In this document: positions 1 through 11,099 of the stretch, piece by piece
How positions within the stretch are numbered: position 1 is the stretch's first letter
How the letters are laid out: each line of letters starts with the position of its first letter
Source: Micromonospora saelicesensis
GTDB taxonomy: Bacteria; Actinomycetota; Actinomycetes; Mycobacteriales; Micromonosporaceae
Direction: 5' to 3'
Length of the DNA: 64,000 nucleotides
NCBI RefSeq assembly: GCF_900091575.1
Contig: NZ_FMCR01000005.1
Location: forward strand, 1 to 64,000
Position numbers and translations under genes: made by a program
The notes under the pieces: model-generated
Databases searched by the model: none
What the model was told of the DNA's origin: nothing
What the model saw: only the letters and a program-made list of their open reading frames with translations

Positions 1-420
1 AAGAACATCAACGTCGATGACATGGCCAAGGAAATGGGCACCACCGAGGCCGGCACCAACTCCATCAACGACATCACCCCCGTGCTGAACAAGGAAACCG
101 GTAAGAACGACGCCTACCGGTCCGTGGAAATCAGCACCCCCGACGCCGACGCCAAGCAGACCGACACCCTGCGCGCCGACATCGTCAACACCGTTGACGA
201 CGGCCGGGCTGTGGTCGCGAACATCGCCGGCACCAGCACCGACACCGACGGCAACACCCACTCCTACGAGGGCGGGCACTACATCAGCGTCGTCGGCTAC
301 CGCGACAACGGCAACACCGTCACCATCGCCGACTCCGCCGACCCCAACCAGGCCGCCTACCAGATCAGCGTCGAGCACCTCGCCGACTGGATCGCCACCC
401 GCGGCTACGCCACCAGCTGA
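1..420 (+). CDS. C39-like peptidase domain protein, 3' part only
   Basis: The reading frame is open from the first base, so the start and the N-terminal part, which would hold the catalytic cysteine, lie outside the window. The visible 139 codons look like the second half of a papain-fold C39-like peptidase domain (Peptidase_C39_2 type). A 'GGHYISVVGY' strand carries the putative catalytic His (near codon 94) and a following 'ADSADPNQ' carries the putative Asp. The protein ends 'GYATS'. Such proteins are usually secreted or surface cysteine-peptidase-like proteins of unknown substrate; secretion cannot be checked here. The last 60 bp and the downstream terminator recur, inverted, at the far right edge of the window. 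Confidence 0.75.
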   Translation, partial: KNINVDDMAKEMGTTEAGTNSINDITPVLNKETGKNDAYRSVEISTPDADAKQTDTLRADIVNTVDDGRAVVANIAGTSTDTDGNTHSYEGGHYISVVGYRDNGNTVTIADSADPNQAAYQISVEHLADWIATRGYATS

Positions 421-483
421 CCCCACACCACCAGCACACACCGAAGGGCCGGACCCCACCACGGGGCCCGGCCCTTCGGCATG
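361..483 (+). repeat. Left arm of window-scale inverted repeat
   Basis: These 123 bp (last 19 codons and stop of the peptidase gene plus its terminator) match the reverse complement of 63881-64000. The 60 coding bases are identical. The non-coding part differs only by one 3-bp unit (an extra CCA/ACC near 428-433). Similarity stops just past the 'ATG' at 481-483. The repeat probably extends left through the peptidase gene, but its partner is cut by the window edge. Confidence 0.95.
441..479 (+). terminator. Hairpin terminator between convergent genes
   Basis: A 12-bp perfect stem (441-452 with 468-479) is extended inward by four C-G pairs. It lies between the peptidase stop and the recQ stop, so it can serve both strands. 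There is no strong U-tract, as is common in high-GC actinobacteria. The same hairpin occurs at 63885-63923. Confidence 0.8.
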
Positions 484-486
484 ACC

Positions 487-2331
<1,845 letters not shown>

Positions 2332-2365
2332 CCGGGGAGTCTACGAGCCCAGCCCGACAGCGCCC

Positions 2366-2396
2366 GTCCGGCGCACCCGGGCCGGGTGCACCGGAC
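2366..2396 (-). terminator. Hairpin between the small gene and recQ
   Basis: A 31-nt near-perfect palindrome: 2366-2380 pairs with 2382-2396 with one mismatch, the central bases forming the loop. It sits between the stop of the gene at 2408-2752 and the recQ start, both on the minus strand. It is probably a terminator or attenuator. Confidence 0.55.
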
Positions 2397-2407
2397 GAGC
2401 GACGCGG

Positions 2408-2752
2408 TCAGCCAGGCTGGCTGGACCGGTTGGCCAGGCCGCGCGGCGGAGCCTTCATCCCGACCACAATGTCGACGATCTCGATGTAGCGGGCCTTGTT
2501 GCCCATGCGGAAGGCGGTGGCCGCCGCGTTGATCTCCTCAAGGGTGTCCGCCTCGACCATGGTGACCTGGTCGTACTTGCCGTTCACCCCGGTGCAGACG
2601 ACGTGGGTGAGCTGCTTGGCGAAGCGGCCCAGGTCGCGGGCGTGCTCGGCGGAGATCTCGTGGATGCCCTCGCGACCGAGGGCGAAGTACTCGGGGCTGA
2701 TTCGCATGAACAGGAAGCCGACGTACTTGTTCTTGTCCGCCAGGTCGTGCAT
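2408..2752 (-). CDS. Conserved hypothetical protein, 114 aa
   Basis: I do not recognise the family. The start is ATG at 2752, chosen because an AGGAGG ribosome-binding site lies 6 nt upstream. The frame continues far upstream but without coding character. The product is small and soluble with mixed charge: an N-terminal strand 'NKYVGFLFMRIS', a helix rich in Glu/Ala/Arg, then 'LTHVVCTGVNGKYDQVTMVEAD', a helix, and 'KARYIEIVDIVVGMKAP'. The beta-alpha-beta-beta-alpha-beta order suggests a dimeric alpha/beta-barrel (ferredoxin-like) fold, as in EthD or muconolactone-isomerase-like proteins, but this is inferred from pattern only. It is divergent from rapZ, with a palindromic candidate operator in the gap. 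Confidence 0.8.
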   Translation of the reverse strand: MHDLADKNKYVGFLFMRISPEYFALGREGIHEISAEHARDLGRFAKQLTHVVCTGVNGKYDQVTMVEADTLEEINAAATAFRMGNKARYIEIVDIVVGMKAPPRGLANRSSQPG

Positions 2753-2781
2753 CGCGCCCTCCTGATGTCGGTCTGACCTGC

Positions 2782-2819
2782 GACGATCACGTTGAGCGTA
2801 TTGACAACTACTGATCGTC
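2782..2819. promoter_or_regulatory. 8-bp perfect inverted repeat in divergent promoter gap
   Basis: GACGATCA at 2782-2789 and TGATCGTC at 2812-2819 flank a 22-bp, unusually AT-rich core. The element is 30 bp upstream of the small gene's start and within the rapZ divergent region. The shape suits a repressor or activator site, but no binding protein can be named. Confidence 0.4.
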
Positions 2820-2974
2820 ATCAAGCGTGCGGGCTGTCGGGAGGGCGACCCTCGAAACGGTCCGCGACCGCCGCCCGGCCACGGGTGCCGGGCCGCAGCC
2901 CGGCGGCGGGATAGAGTCGCTGATTGACCAATCGCGGCCGAGGGCGGCCGCGGCGCCACGGCTTGGGGGTACGG

Positions 2975-3907
2975 GTGAGCGAGGCGCGCACAGCCGGTGA
3001 CCGGATCGACGGCCCGGATGCCGGTGACGAGCAGATGGCGGCTGAGTCGGAGACCACCCTCGTGGTGGTCACCGGCCTCTCCGGGGGTGGCCGCAGCACG
3101 GTGGCCCGGGCGTTGGAGAACGTCGGCTACTACGTCGTGGACAACCTGCCGCAGGCCCTGATGCTGGACATGGCCGAGCTGGCTTTCAAGGCGGGCGGCG
3201 CGGCCCGGCGTACCGCGATGGTGCTGGACGTGCGGTCGCGGGCCTTCTCCACCGATCTGGTCGGGGCGATCCGGGAGCTCAAGGAGCGCGGATTCTCGCC
3301 CCGGGTGGTCTTCGTCGACGCCGACGACGAGGTGTTGATCCGGCGGTTCGAGAGCGTTCGGCGTTCGCATCCGTTGCAGGGTGACGGGCGGCTGGCCGAC
3401 GGCATCGCCGTGGAGCGCGGCCTGCTGGAGGAGGCCCGCGACCAGGCCGACGTGATCATCGACACCAGCCACCTGAACGTCAACCAGCTCCGGCGCCGCA
3501 TCGAGGAGCTGTTCGGCGGCGAGGACGCCCGCCGGCTGCGGGTCACGGTGTTGTCGTTCGGCTTCAAGTACGGCCTGCCACCGGACGCCGATTTCGTGTT
3601 GGACGCCCGTTTCCTGCCCAACCCCTACTGGGTGCCGGAGCTGCGTGAGCACACCGGGCGGGAGGAGGCGGTCAGCGCGTACGTGCTGGGCCAGGAGGGC
3701 GCGGACGCCTTCGTCGCCTCGTACGCCGACCTGGTCAACGCCACCACGACCGGCTTCGAGCGGGAGGGCAAGCGGTACCTCACGGTCGCCGTGGGCTGCA
3801 CCGGCGGCAAGCACCGCAGCGTGGCCATCGCCGAGGAGTTGGCCAGCCGACTGCGTCACTCCGGGTTGGCGGCGAACGCCCAGCACCGCGACCTGGGGCG
3901 GGAATGA
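2975..3907 (+). CDS. rapZ: RNase adapter protein / nucleotide-binding RapZ
   Basis: A P-loop ATPase-like protein. In E. coli RapZ recruits RNase E to the GlmZ sRNA; in actinobacteria its target is not settled. The 310-residue form starts at GTG 2975, which has a GGGGGT upstream. A longer frame from 2924 adds an Arg/Gly-rich stretch that is unlikely to be coding. Walker A is 'GLSGGGRS' soon after the N-terminus. The C-terminal RNA/metabolite-binding half has 'FGFKYGLPPDADFVLDAR' and 'CTGGKHRSVAI'. Its stop overlaps the yvcK start by 4 nt. This triad commonly follows uvrC, but uvrC is absent here. Confidence 0.93.
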   Translation: MSEARTAGDRIDGPDAGDEQMAAESETTLVVVTGLSGGGRSTVARALENVGYYVVDNLPQALMLDMAELAFKAGGAARRTAMVLDVRSRAFSTDLVGAIRELKERGFSPRVVFVDADDEVLIRRFESVRRSHPLQGDGRLADGIAVERGLLEEARDQADVIIDTSHLNVNQLRRRIEELFGGEDARRLRVTVLSFGFKYGLPPDADFVLDARFLPNPYWVPELREHTGREEAVSAYVLGQEGADAFVASYADLVNATTTGFEREGKRYLTVAVGCTGGKHRSVAIAEELASRLRHSGLAANAQHRDLGRE

Positions 3908-5034
3908 CGGCCCGGCGGGTGGTGGCGTTCGGCGGCGGACACGGCCTGTCCGCCTCGTTGCGTGCGCTGCGCCACTGCGCTCCCGAACTCGACCTCGACA
4001 TCACCGCGGTGGTCACGGTGGGTGACGACGGGGGCTCCAGTGGCCGGCTGCGGGCCGAGCGGGGTGGCCTGCCGCCGGGAGATCTGCGCCAGGCGCTGGT
4101 GGCATTGGCCGGGGACCACCCGGCCACCCGGCGTAGCGCCCGGCTGTTCCAGCACCGCTTCGCCGCCGTACCGGTGGGCGTACCCGGATCCGGCGCGACC
4201 GGCTCAGGCCCGGCGGCGGGCGACGACCCGGACCGGGACGGCGCGGCCCCGCGCGGCACGGACACAGCCGACCGCGGCACGGACACAGCCGACCGCGGCA
4301 CCGGCGCGGCCCAGCGCGGCACCGACGGGGCGTCGGCCGGGACAGACGGTCTGACCGGGCACGCGGTGGGCAACCTGGTGCTCTGCGGCCTCATGGAGCT
4401 GCTCGGCGACCCGGTGGCCGCGCTGGAGCACGCCGGCGCGATGCTCGGCGCGGTGGGCCGCGTGCTGCCGATGTCCCGCCAACCGGTCGGCATCGAGGCG
4501 CGGGTACGGGGTGCCGACCCGGCCGCCCCGGACGAGGTGAGCACGGTCAGCGGCCAGCACCAGGTGGCCGTCACCACGGGCCGGGTCGAGTCGTTGCGCC
4601 TGACCCCCAGCGCCCCACCGGCGTGCGCCGAGGCCATCGAGGCGATCCGGGCGGCCGATTGGTTGATCTTCGGGCCGGGCAGCTGGTACACGAGTGTGCT
4701 TCCGCACCTGCTGGTGCCGCAGTTGGCCGACGCGATCGTGTCCACCTCGGCCCGGCGGCTGGTCACGCTGAACCTCGCTGCGGAGAAGGAGACCCTCGGG
4801 CTCTCCGTCGCCGATCATCTCGCAGCGCTGCACTGGTACCTGCCCGAACTCAAGGTCGATCTTGTGCTCGCCGATGCCAAGGCGGTGGGTGACCCCGAAC
4901 CGGTCGAACGTGCGGCAGAATCGCTGGGTGCCCGCCTGGTCCTCGCCCCCGTCGCCGTTGTCGACGGGACTCCCCGCCATGATCCGGCTGCCCTGGGCGC
5001 CGCGCTGGTGCCTGTCCTGGGCGCCGATCGTTAG
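3904..5034 (+). CDS. yvcK: Gluconeogenesis factor YvcK/CofD family, with low-complexity insertion
   Basis: A Rossmann-like nucleotide-sugar-binding protein of the YvcK family, linked in Bacillus and Mycobacterium to carbon metabolism and cell-wall precursor supply. 'FGGGHGLSASL' (residues 9-19), 'VVTVGDDGGSSGRLR' (36-50), 'GHAVGNLVL' (152-160) and 'IFGPGSWYTSVLPHLL' are family signatures. The ATG overlaps the rapZ stop (ATGA). Between 'LFQHRF' and 'GHAVGN', residues about 88-150 form an Ala/Gly/Asp/Thr-rich stretch with repeated 'RGTDTAD' units, encoded by a 21-bp tandem repeat. In most family members these motifs are much closer together. The protein (376 aa) is longer than usual accordingly. 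Confidence 0.92.
   Translation: MTARRVVAFGGGHGLSASLRALRHCAPELDLDITAVVTVGDDGGSSGRLRAERGGLPPGDLRQALVALAGDHPATRRSARLFQHRFAAVPVGVPGSGATGSGPAAGDDPDRDGAAPRGTDTADRGTDTADRGTGAAQRGTDGASAGTDGLTGHAVGNLVLCGLMELLGDPVAALEHAGAMLGAVGRVLPMSRQPVGIEARVRGADPAAPDEVSTVSGQHQVAVTTGRVESLRLTPSAPPACAEAIEAIRAADWLIFGPGSWYTSVLPHLLVPQLADAIVSTSARRLVTLNLAAEKETLGLSVADHLAALHWYLPELKVDLVLADAKAVGDPEPVERAAESLGARLVLAPVAVVDGTPRHDPAALGAALVPVLGADR
4252..4293 (+). repeat. 21-bp tandem repeat inside yvcK
   Basis: Two perfect copies of a 21-bp unit (4252-4272 and 4273-4293) are followed by two degenerate partial copies starting at 4294 and 4315. The length is a multiple of three, so unit gain or loss keeps the frame and changes the inserted loop by 7 residues. 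Confidence 0.9.
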
Positions 5035-5088
5035 ACACGTACGTAATCTCCGGCGACACGCCGGAACAGGTCCGTGAGGGGACGCACA

Positions 5089-6069
5089 ATGGCGATGACG
5101 GCCGCGGTCAAGGACGAGCTGAGTCGGGTCGACGTGCCCAAGCCCTGCTGCCGGCGGGCGGAGATGGCCGCGCTGCTGCGCTTCGCTGGCGGGCTGCACA
5201 TCGTTTCCGGCCGCGTGGTGGTGGAGGCTGAACTGGACACCGGGGCGGTGGCCCGGCGGCTGCGCCGGGAGATCGCCGAGGTCTACGGCTACCCCAGCGA
5301 GATCCACGTGCTGGCCTCCGGTGGGCTGCGCAAGGGCAGCCACTTCATCGTGCGGGTGGTCAAGGACGGCGAGGCCCTGGCACGGCAGACCGGCCTGCTC
5401 GACGTGCGGGGTCGCCCGGTGCGTGGGCTGCCCCCGCACGTGGTGGCGGCCAACGTCTGCTGCGCGGTCGCCGCGTGGCGGGGCGCGTTCATGGCCCACG
5501 GCTCGCTCACCGAGCCGGGCCGCTCCAGCGCGTTGGAGATCACCTGCCCGGGGCCGGAGTCGGCGCTGGCGCTGGTCGGCGCGGCCCGCCGCATCGGCAT
5601 CACCGCGAAGAACCGTGAGGTACGCGGGGTCGACCGGGTGGTCGTCAAGGACGGTGACGCGATCGCCGCGCTGCTCACCCGGATCGGCGCGCACTCCAGC
5701 GTGCTGGCCTGGGAGGAGCGTCGGGTACGCCGCGAGGTGCGGGCCACCGCCAACCGGCTCGCCAACTTCGACGACGCCAACCTGCGCCGTTCGGCGCGGG
5801 CGGCGGTCGCCGCGGCCGCCCGGGTCACCCGTGCGCTGGAGATCCTCGCCGACGAGGCGCCCAACCACCTGACCGACGCCGGTCGGCTGCGTCTGGAGCA
5901 CCGGCAGGCGTCTCTGGAGGAGTTGGGGGCCCTGGCCGACCCCCCGCTGACCAAGGACGCCATCGCGGGGCGGATCCGCCGGCTCCTGGCGTTGGCCGAC
6001 AAGCGGGCCCGAGACCTTGGCATCCCGGATACGGAAGCAGCCGTCACGCCCGACATGCTCGTGGTCTGA
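5089..6069 (+). CDS. whiA: Sporulation/division regulator WhiA
   Basis: A DNA-binding protein with a LAGLIDADG homing-endonuclease-like N-terminal domain and a C-terminal helix-turn-helix. In Streptomyces it acts with WhiB to activate sporulation septation genes. The 326-residue protein starts at ATG 5089, with GAGGGG 8 nt upstream; an in-frame GTG at 5074 overlaps that site and is less likely. Recognisable segments are 'VKDELSRV' at the start, 'PKPCCRRAEMAALLRFAGGL', 'NRLANFDDANLRRS' and 'HRQASLEELGALADPPLTKDAIAGRIRRL', the last being the HTH. It follows yvcK by 54 bp, completing the conserved rapZ-yvcK-whiA unit. Confidence 0.95.
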   Translation: MAMTAAVKDELSRVDVPKPCCRRAEMAALLRFAGGLHIVSGRVVVEAELDTGAVARRLRREIAEVYGYPSEIHVLASGGLRKGSHFIVRVVKDGEALARQTGLLDVRGRPVRGLPPHVVAANVCCAVAAWRGAFMAHGSLTEPGRSSALEITCPGPESALALVGAARRIGITAKNREVRGVDRVVVKDGDAIAALLTRIGAHSSVLAWEERRVRREVRATANRLANFDDANLRRSARAAVAAAARVTRALEILADEAPNHLTDAGRLRLEHRQASLEELGALADPPLTKDAIAGRIRRLLALADKRARDLGIPDTEAAVTPDMLVV

Positions 6070-6336
6070 TAGGACGGTGGGGCCGCACGGTGCGCCCGGG
6101 AGCACGACCCGGCGCAGCGTGGTCTCGCACGCTCGGATAGGGTCGCTGCGTACGGCAAGGGGGCCGACACCGGCACTCCTCGTCGTGCCCCACCGCCTCG
6201 GGCGGTCAGGTCCTCAGACCGCGCGGCGGGGTGGCCGAGATGAACCGTCGACGGCCGGCTCCAACGGTCGGCGCACACCATTCCCGCCGGCCCGTTGTCT
6301 GAAGCCGGCGGACCAGAACGCGAGGAGATGGGACCT

Positions 6337-7337
<1,001 letters not shown>

Positions 7338-7341
<4 letters not shown>

Positions 7342-8537
7342 GCATCCGGACCCTCGACGATCTGCTCGCCGAGGGGGTGTCGGGTCGGCGCGTGCTGGTG
7401 CGCGCCGACCTGAACGTCCCGCTCGACAAGCAGACCGGTGCCATCACGGATGACGGCCGGATCCGCGCGGTGCTGCCGACTCTCGGTGCGCTGGTCGAGG
7501 CCGGCGCGAAGGTGGTCGTCTGCTCGCACCTGGGCCGCCCGAAGGGCGCTCCGGACCCGCAGTTCAGCCTGGGTCCGGTCGCCGGGCGGCTCGGTGAGCT
7601 GCTCGGCGCGCCGGTGCACTTCGCCACCGACACCGTCGGTGATTCCGCCCGCTCCACCGTCGCCGACCTGGCCGACGGCCAGGTCGCCCTTCTGGAGAAC
7701 CTGCGTTTCAACGCCGGTGAGACCAGCAAGGACGAGGCCGAGCGGGGCGCCTTCGCCGACCAGCTGGCCGCGTTCGGCGACGCGTACGTGGACGACGCGT
7801 TCGGTGCCGTGCACCGCAAGCACGCCAGTGTCTTCGACGTGCCGGCCCGGTTGCCGCACGTCGCGGGCCGGCTGGTGCTGCGTGAGGTCGAGGTGCTCTC
7901 CAAGCTCACCGGTGACCCCGAACGCCCGTACGTGGTGGTGCTCGGTGGGTCGAAGGTGTCCGACAAGCTCGCCGTGATCGAGGCTCTGCTGCCCACTGTC
8001 GACCGGCTGCTCATCGGTGGCGGGATGTGCTTCACCTTCCTCAAGGCCCAGGGCCTGGAGGTGGGCACCTCGCTGCTGGAGAAGGACATGGTCGAGACCT
8101 GCCGCAACCTGCTGGAGCGGTCCGGCGGCAAGATCATGCTGCCGGTCGACGTGGTGGTCGCGGACGCGTTCGCTCCGGACGCGGCGCACGACACGGTGCG
8201 GGTCGACGGCATCCCGAGCCACCGGCTCGGCCTGGATGTCGGCCCGGAGACGGTGGCCGGCTTCAGCGCCGCGCTGTCCCAGGCGAAGACGATCTTCTGG
8301 AACGGCCCGATGGGCGTGTTCGAGATGCCGGCATTCGCGGCGGGCACCCGGGGGATCGCCGAGGCGATCACCAAGGCCGACGCGTTCAGCGTCGTCGGCG
8401 GCGGTGACAGTGCAGCCGCGGTCCGTGCGTTGGGGCTGGACGAGTCGTCCTTCGGGCACATCTCCACCGGTGGTGGCGCCTCCCTGGAATACCTCGAGGG
8501 CAAGACCCTCCCCGGCATCGCGGCCCTGGAGAACTGA
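7338..8537 (+). CDS. pgk: Phosphoglycerate kinase
   Basis: Transfers phosphate from 1,3-bisphosphoglycerate to ADP in glycolysis. The 399-residue protein begins at GTG 7338 (GTGA overlap with the gap stop), giving 'VSIRTLDDLLAEG'. Signature 'RVLVRADLNVPL' is near the N-terminus, followed by 'CSHLGRPKG', 'LLENLRFNAGE', 'GGSKVSDKLAVI' and the nucleotide-binding 'GGGDSAAAVR'. It is directly followed by tpiA with no intergenic base, so the three glycolytic genes are probably translationally coupled. Confidence 0.96.
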
Positions 8538-9329
8538 ATGTCGAGCACCACCCGCCGGCCGCTGATGGCCGGCAACTGGAAGATGAACCTCAACCACCTC
8601 GAGGCCAACCTGCTGGTGCAGAAGCTGGCGGCGAGCCTCACCGAGAAGCAGCTCACCGCCGTCGAGACGGTCGTGCTGCCGCCCTTCACCGACCTGCGCA
8701 CCGTGCAGACCGCGGTGGACGGCGACAAGCTGCTGATCGGCTACGGGGCGCAGGACCTCTCCCCGCACGCGTCCGGCGCGTACACCGGGGACATCTCCGG
8801 GCCGATGCTGGCCAAGCTCGGCTGCACGTACGTGGTGGTCGGGCACTCCGAGCGGCGGGCCTACCACCACGAGGACGACGTGCTGGTCAACGCCAAGGTC
8901 AAGGCGGCGCTGACGCACGGCCTGACGCCGATCCTGTGCGTGGGGGAGGGGCTGGACGTCCGCGAGCTGGGCACCCACGTGGCGCACTGCTCCGACCAGC
9001 TCGACGGGGGCCTCGCCGGGCTCACCCCCGAGCAGGTGCGGCAGGTCGTCATCGCGTACGAGCCGGTCTGGGCGATCGGCACGGGCAAGACCGCGACCCC
9101 GGACGACGCCCAGGAGGTCTGCGGGGCGGTTCGTCAGCGACTGGCGGAACGCTTCGACCAGGAGACCGCCGACCAGGTTCGGGTTCTCTACGGCGGCTCG
9201 GTCAAGGCGTCCAACATCGCCTCGATCATGGCCCAAGCGGACGTGGACGGGGGCCTGGTGGGGGGCGCCAGCCTGGACGCCGAGGAATTCGCTCAGATCT
9301 GCCGGTTCCCGGAGCACCTCGCCCGCTGA
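8538..9329 (+). CDS. tpiA: Triosephosphate isomerase
   Basis: Interconverts dihydroxyacetone phosphate and glyceraldehyde-3-phosphate. It is a 263-residue TIM barrel with N13/K15 in 'GNWKMN', electrophile H103 in 'VGHSERR', catalytic base E175 in 'AYEPVWAIGTGKTA' (loop 6), and phosphate-binding 'YGGSVK'. The ATG follows the pgk stop immediately. It is the third gene of the glycolytic operon. Confidence 0.96.
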   Translation: MSSTTRRPLMAGNWKMNLNHLEANLLVQKLAASLTEKQLTAVETVVLPPFTDLRTVQTAVDGDKLLIGYGAQDLSPHASGAYTGDISGPMLAKLGCTYVVVGHSERRAYHHEDDVLVNAKVKAALTHGLTPILCVGEGLDVRELGTHVAHCSDQLDGGLAGLTPEQVRQVVIAYEPVWAIGTGKTATPDDAQEVCGAVRQRLAERFDQETADQVRVLYGGSVKASNIASIMAQADVDGGLVGGASLDAEEFAQICRFPEHLAR

Positions 9330-9425
9330 TCGCTCGGTATCCTTGACACCGCCCGTCCGCCGGTCGGTGCCGCCGTGCCCGATCAGACCGGGCGAGGATC
9401 GCTACGAGAGGAACTGACCCCAGCC

Positions 9426-9686
9426 ATGCCGATCTGGTTCGCATACACGTTGATCGTGTTGCTGGTCATCACGAGCATTCTGCTCACCCTGCTGATCCTG
9501 CTGCACCGCGGCAAGGGTGGCGGTCTGTCGAGCATGTTCGGCGGTGGCGTCAGCTCCAGCCTCGCTGGCTCCTCGGTCGCGGAGAAGAACCTGGACCGCT
9601 ACACCGTTCTGGTGAGCGTCGTCTGGTTCGCCGCGATCGTCGGCCTCGGGCTCTGGCTGCGCCTCCAAATGAACAGCGGCGCCTGA
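9426..9686 (+). CDS. secG: Preprotein translocase subunit SecG
   Basis: Small membrane subunit of the SecYEG translocon. At 86 residues it has two transmembrane helices (about residues 5-25 and 56-77) joined by the conserved 'LLHRGKGGGLSSMFGGG' loop. ATG 9426 matches the family N-terminus 'MPIWFAYTLIVLLVI'. The in-frame upstream start at 9375 would add an implausible charged leader. Placement after tpiA is standard for actinobacteria. Confidence 0.92.
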   Translation: MPIWFAYTLIVLLVITSILLTLLILLHRGKGGGLSSMFGGGVSSSLAGSSVAEKNLDRYTVLVSVVWFAAIVGLGLWLRLQMNSGA

Positions 9687-9826
9687 GCAGGCTCAGTAAG
9701 TCGTACAATCTGCGCGCGGTTCGTCACTCGACGGGCCGCGCGCAGGCTTTTCTCCGCTGCACCGCGTCGCCCGCCGCTCCACCCCCGAAGACGGCGGGTC
9801 CCCTCCGACGACAGGAGCGAGCAGCC

Positions 9827-10168
9827 GTGCCGAATGGCAACGTTATCCGGGGAGCCCGGGTCGGGTCCGCACCGATGCGCCCGGACGAGCGGCACCAACC
9901 CGCCCCCCGACAGGACGTCAGCTACTGGTGCCGTAACGACCACCGGGTCGACATCCGGATCGCCGCGGACGTCGAACCGCCACCCCTGTGGGACTGCCCC
10001 CGCTGTGGCCTACCCGCCGGTCGGGACGCCCAGAACCCGCCGGGCCGGGTCCGCGCCGAGCCGTACAAGAGCCACCTGGCGTACGTGAAGGAGCGGCGCA
10101 CCGCCGAGGAGGGGGAGGCCCTGCTCGCCGAGGCGCTCGCCGCGCTCCGCCGTCGGCGCGGCGAGTAG
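9827..10168 (+). CDS. rbpA: RNA polymerase-binding protein RbpA
   Basis: Actinobacterial transcription factor that binds the principal sigma factor and promoter DNA and stabilises open complexes. The 113-residue GTG-start protein has the zinc-binding core ('WCRNDH' and 'CPRCG') and the C-terminal sigma-interaction helix region 'KSHLAYVKERRTAEEGEALLAEAL'. It is monocistronic: secG ends 140 bp upstream, and the convergent pgl stop lies 17 bp downstream. A TACAAT hexamer at 9704-9709 could be a -10 element, but no matching -35 is evident. Confidence 0.93.
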   Translation: MPNGNVIRGARVGSAPMRPDERHQPAPRQDVSYWCRNDHRVDIRIAADVEPPPLWDCPRCGLPAGRDAQNPPGRVRAEPYKSHLAYVKERRTAEEGEALLAEALAALRRRRGE

Positions 10169-10185
10169 CGGGCTCCTCCCCGCGC

Positions 10186-10956
10186 TCAGCGCAGGCTGCG
10201 CAGTCGGACGGGTACGTCGGCTGCGGCCGCCCGGTCCAGCAGCCAGCGGGTGCGGTTCACGCCGTGCACGCCGGCCGCCGGCAACTGCACCGGGCCGGCG
10301 CCGGCCAACGCCATACCCACCGCGCGAGCCTTGTCGGCGCCGGCGGCCACCAGCCAGACCTCCTCGGCGGTGTTGATCGCCGGCAGGGTGAGGGTGGTCC
10401 GCGTCGGCGGCGGCTTGGGGCTGCCCCGCACCGCGCTGACCGGCCGGGTCTCGTAGCCCACCGGGTGCTCGGGGAAGACCGAGGCCACGTGGCCGTCCTC
10501 GCCGACGCCCAGCATCAGCACGTCGAAGTGCGGCAGGGTGGCGTGCCCGGGTCGGGCGGCGCGGACCAGTTCCTCCGCGTACGCGGCTGCCGCCGCCTCG
10601 GGGTCGTTGCCGGCCGGGCCGTCCGAGGCCGGCATCGCGTGCACCCGGGCCGGGTCCAGTGGCACCACGTCCAGCAGGGCGGCCCGGGCCTGCGTCTCGT
10701 TGCGGTCCGGATCACCGGCGGGCAGGAACCGTTCGTCGCCCCACCACACGTCGACCCGGGACCAGTCCACCGCGTCGCGGGCCGGCAGCGTCGCCACCGC
10801 CCGGTACACGGCGGCGGCGACCCGGCCTCCGGTGAGCACCACCGAGGCTTCGCCCCGGTCGGCCTGGGCGTCGAGCAGCTTCACCAGCAACCGGGCCGCC
10901 ACGGCCTGCGCCAGCAGGTCGGCGTCGGCGTGGACGGCGACACTCGCCTCACTCAT
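10186..10956 (-). CDS. pgl: 6-phosphogluconolactonase
   Basis: Hydrolyses 6-phosphogluconolactone in the oxidative pentose-phosphate pathway. The 256-residue protein belongs to the DevB/Pgl family within the NagB-like fold. 'VVLTGGRV' occupies the sugar-phosphate loop, where 'LSGGxT' is usual; 'WWGDERFLP' and 'LMLGVGEDGHVASVFPEH' are the active-site segments. ATG 10956 has GAAGG 8 nt upstream. It is last in tkt-tal-pgi-zwf-opcA-pgl but separated from opcA by 143 bp holding a strong hairpin, so its expression may be reduced or independent. Confidence 0.94.
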   Translation of the reverse strand: MSEASVAVHADADLLAQAVAARLLVKLLDAQADRGEASVVLTGGRVAAAVYRAVATLPARDAVDWSRVDVWWGDERFLPAGDPDRNETQARAALLDVVPLDPARVHAMPASDGPAGNDPEAAAAAYAEELVRAARPGHATLPHFDVLMLGVGEDGHVASVFPEHPVGYETRPVSAVRGSPKPPPTRTTLTLPAINTAEEVWLVAAGADKARAVGMALAGAGPVQLPAAGVHGVNRTRWLLDRAAAADVPVRLRSLR

Positions 10957-11048
10957 GGTTACGCCTTCGTTTCCCGACCGCGCGGCGGTCGCTGTCGTGC
11001 CCGGGGCGGTGTGCCCGAGGTGGTGGGGCGAAAACCCCGGAGATTGCG

Positions 11049-11078
11049 GGGCAGGGCCGGTGCGTACCGGCCCTGCCC
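11049..11078 (-). terminator. Strong hairpin between opcA and pgl
   Basis: Perfect 13-bp stem (11049-11061 with 11066-11078) and a 4-nt loop. On the minus strand a short T-run (TTTT) follows about 20 nt later. It lies inside a co-directional gene pair, so it may be a partial terminator or an RNA-processing/stability element that lowers pgl output relative to zwf-opcA. Confidence 0.7.
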
Positions 11079-11099
11079 GACGTTGTGCCCCGGCTGGGC

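Noticed and set aside
6228..6300. tRNA-like start 'GGGGTGGCCGAG' before gap
   Set aside because: No matching acceptor stem, anticodon arm or T-loop can be folded; it is chance similarity in a GC-rich leader.
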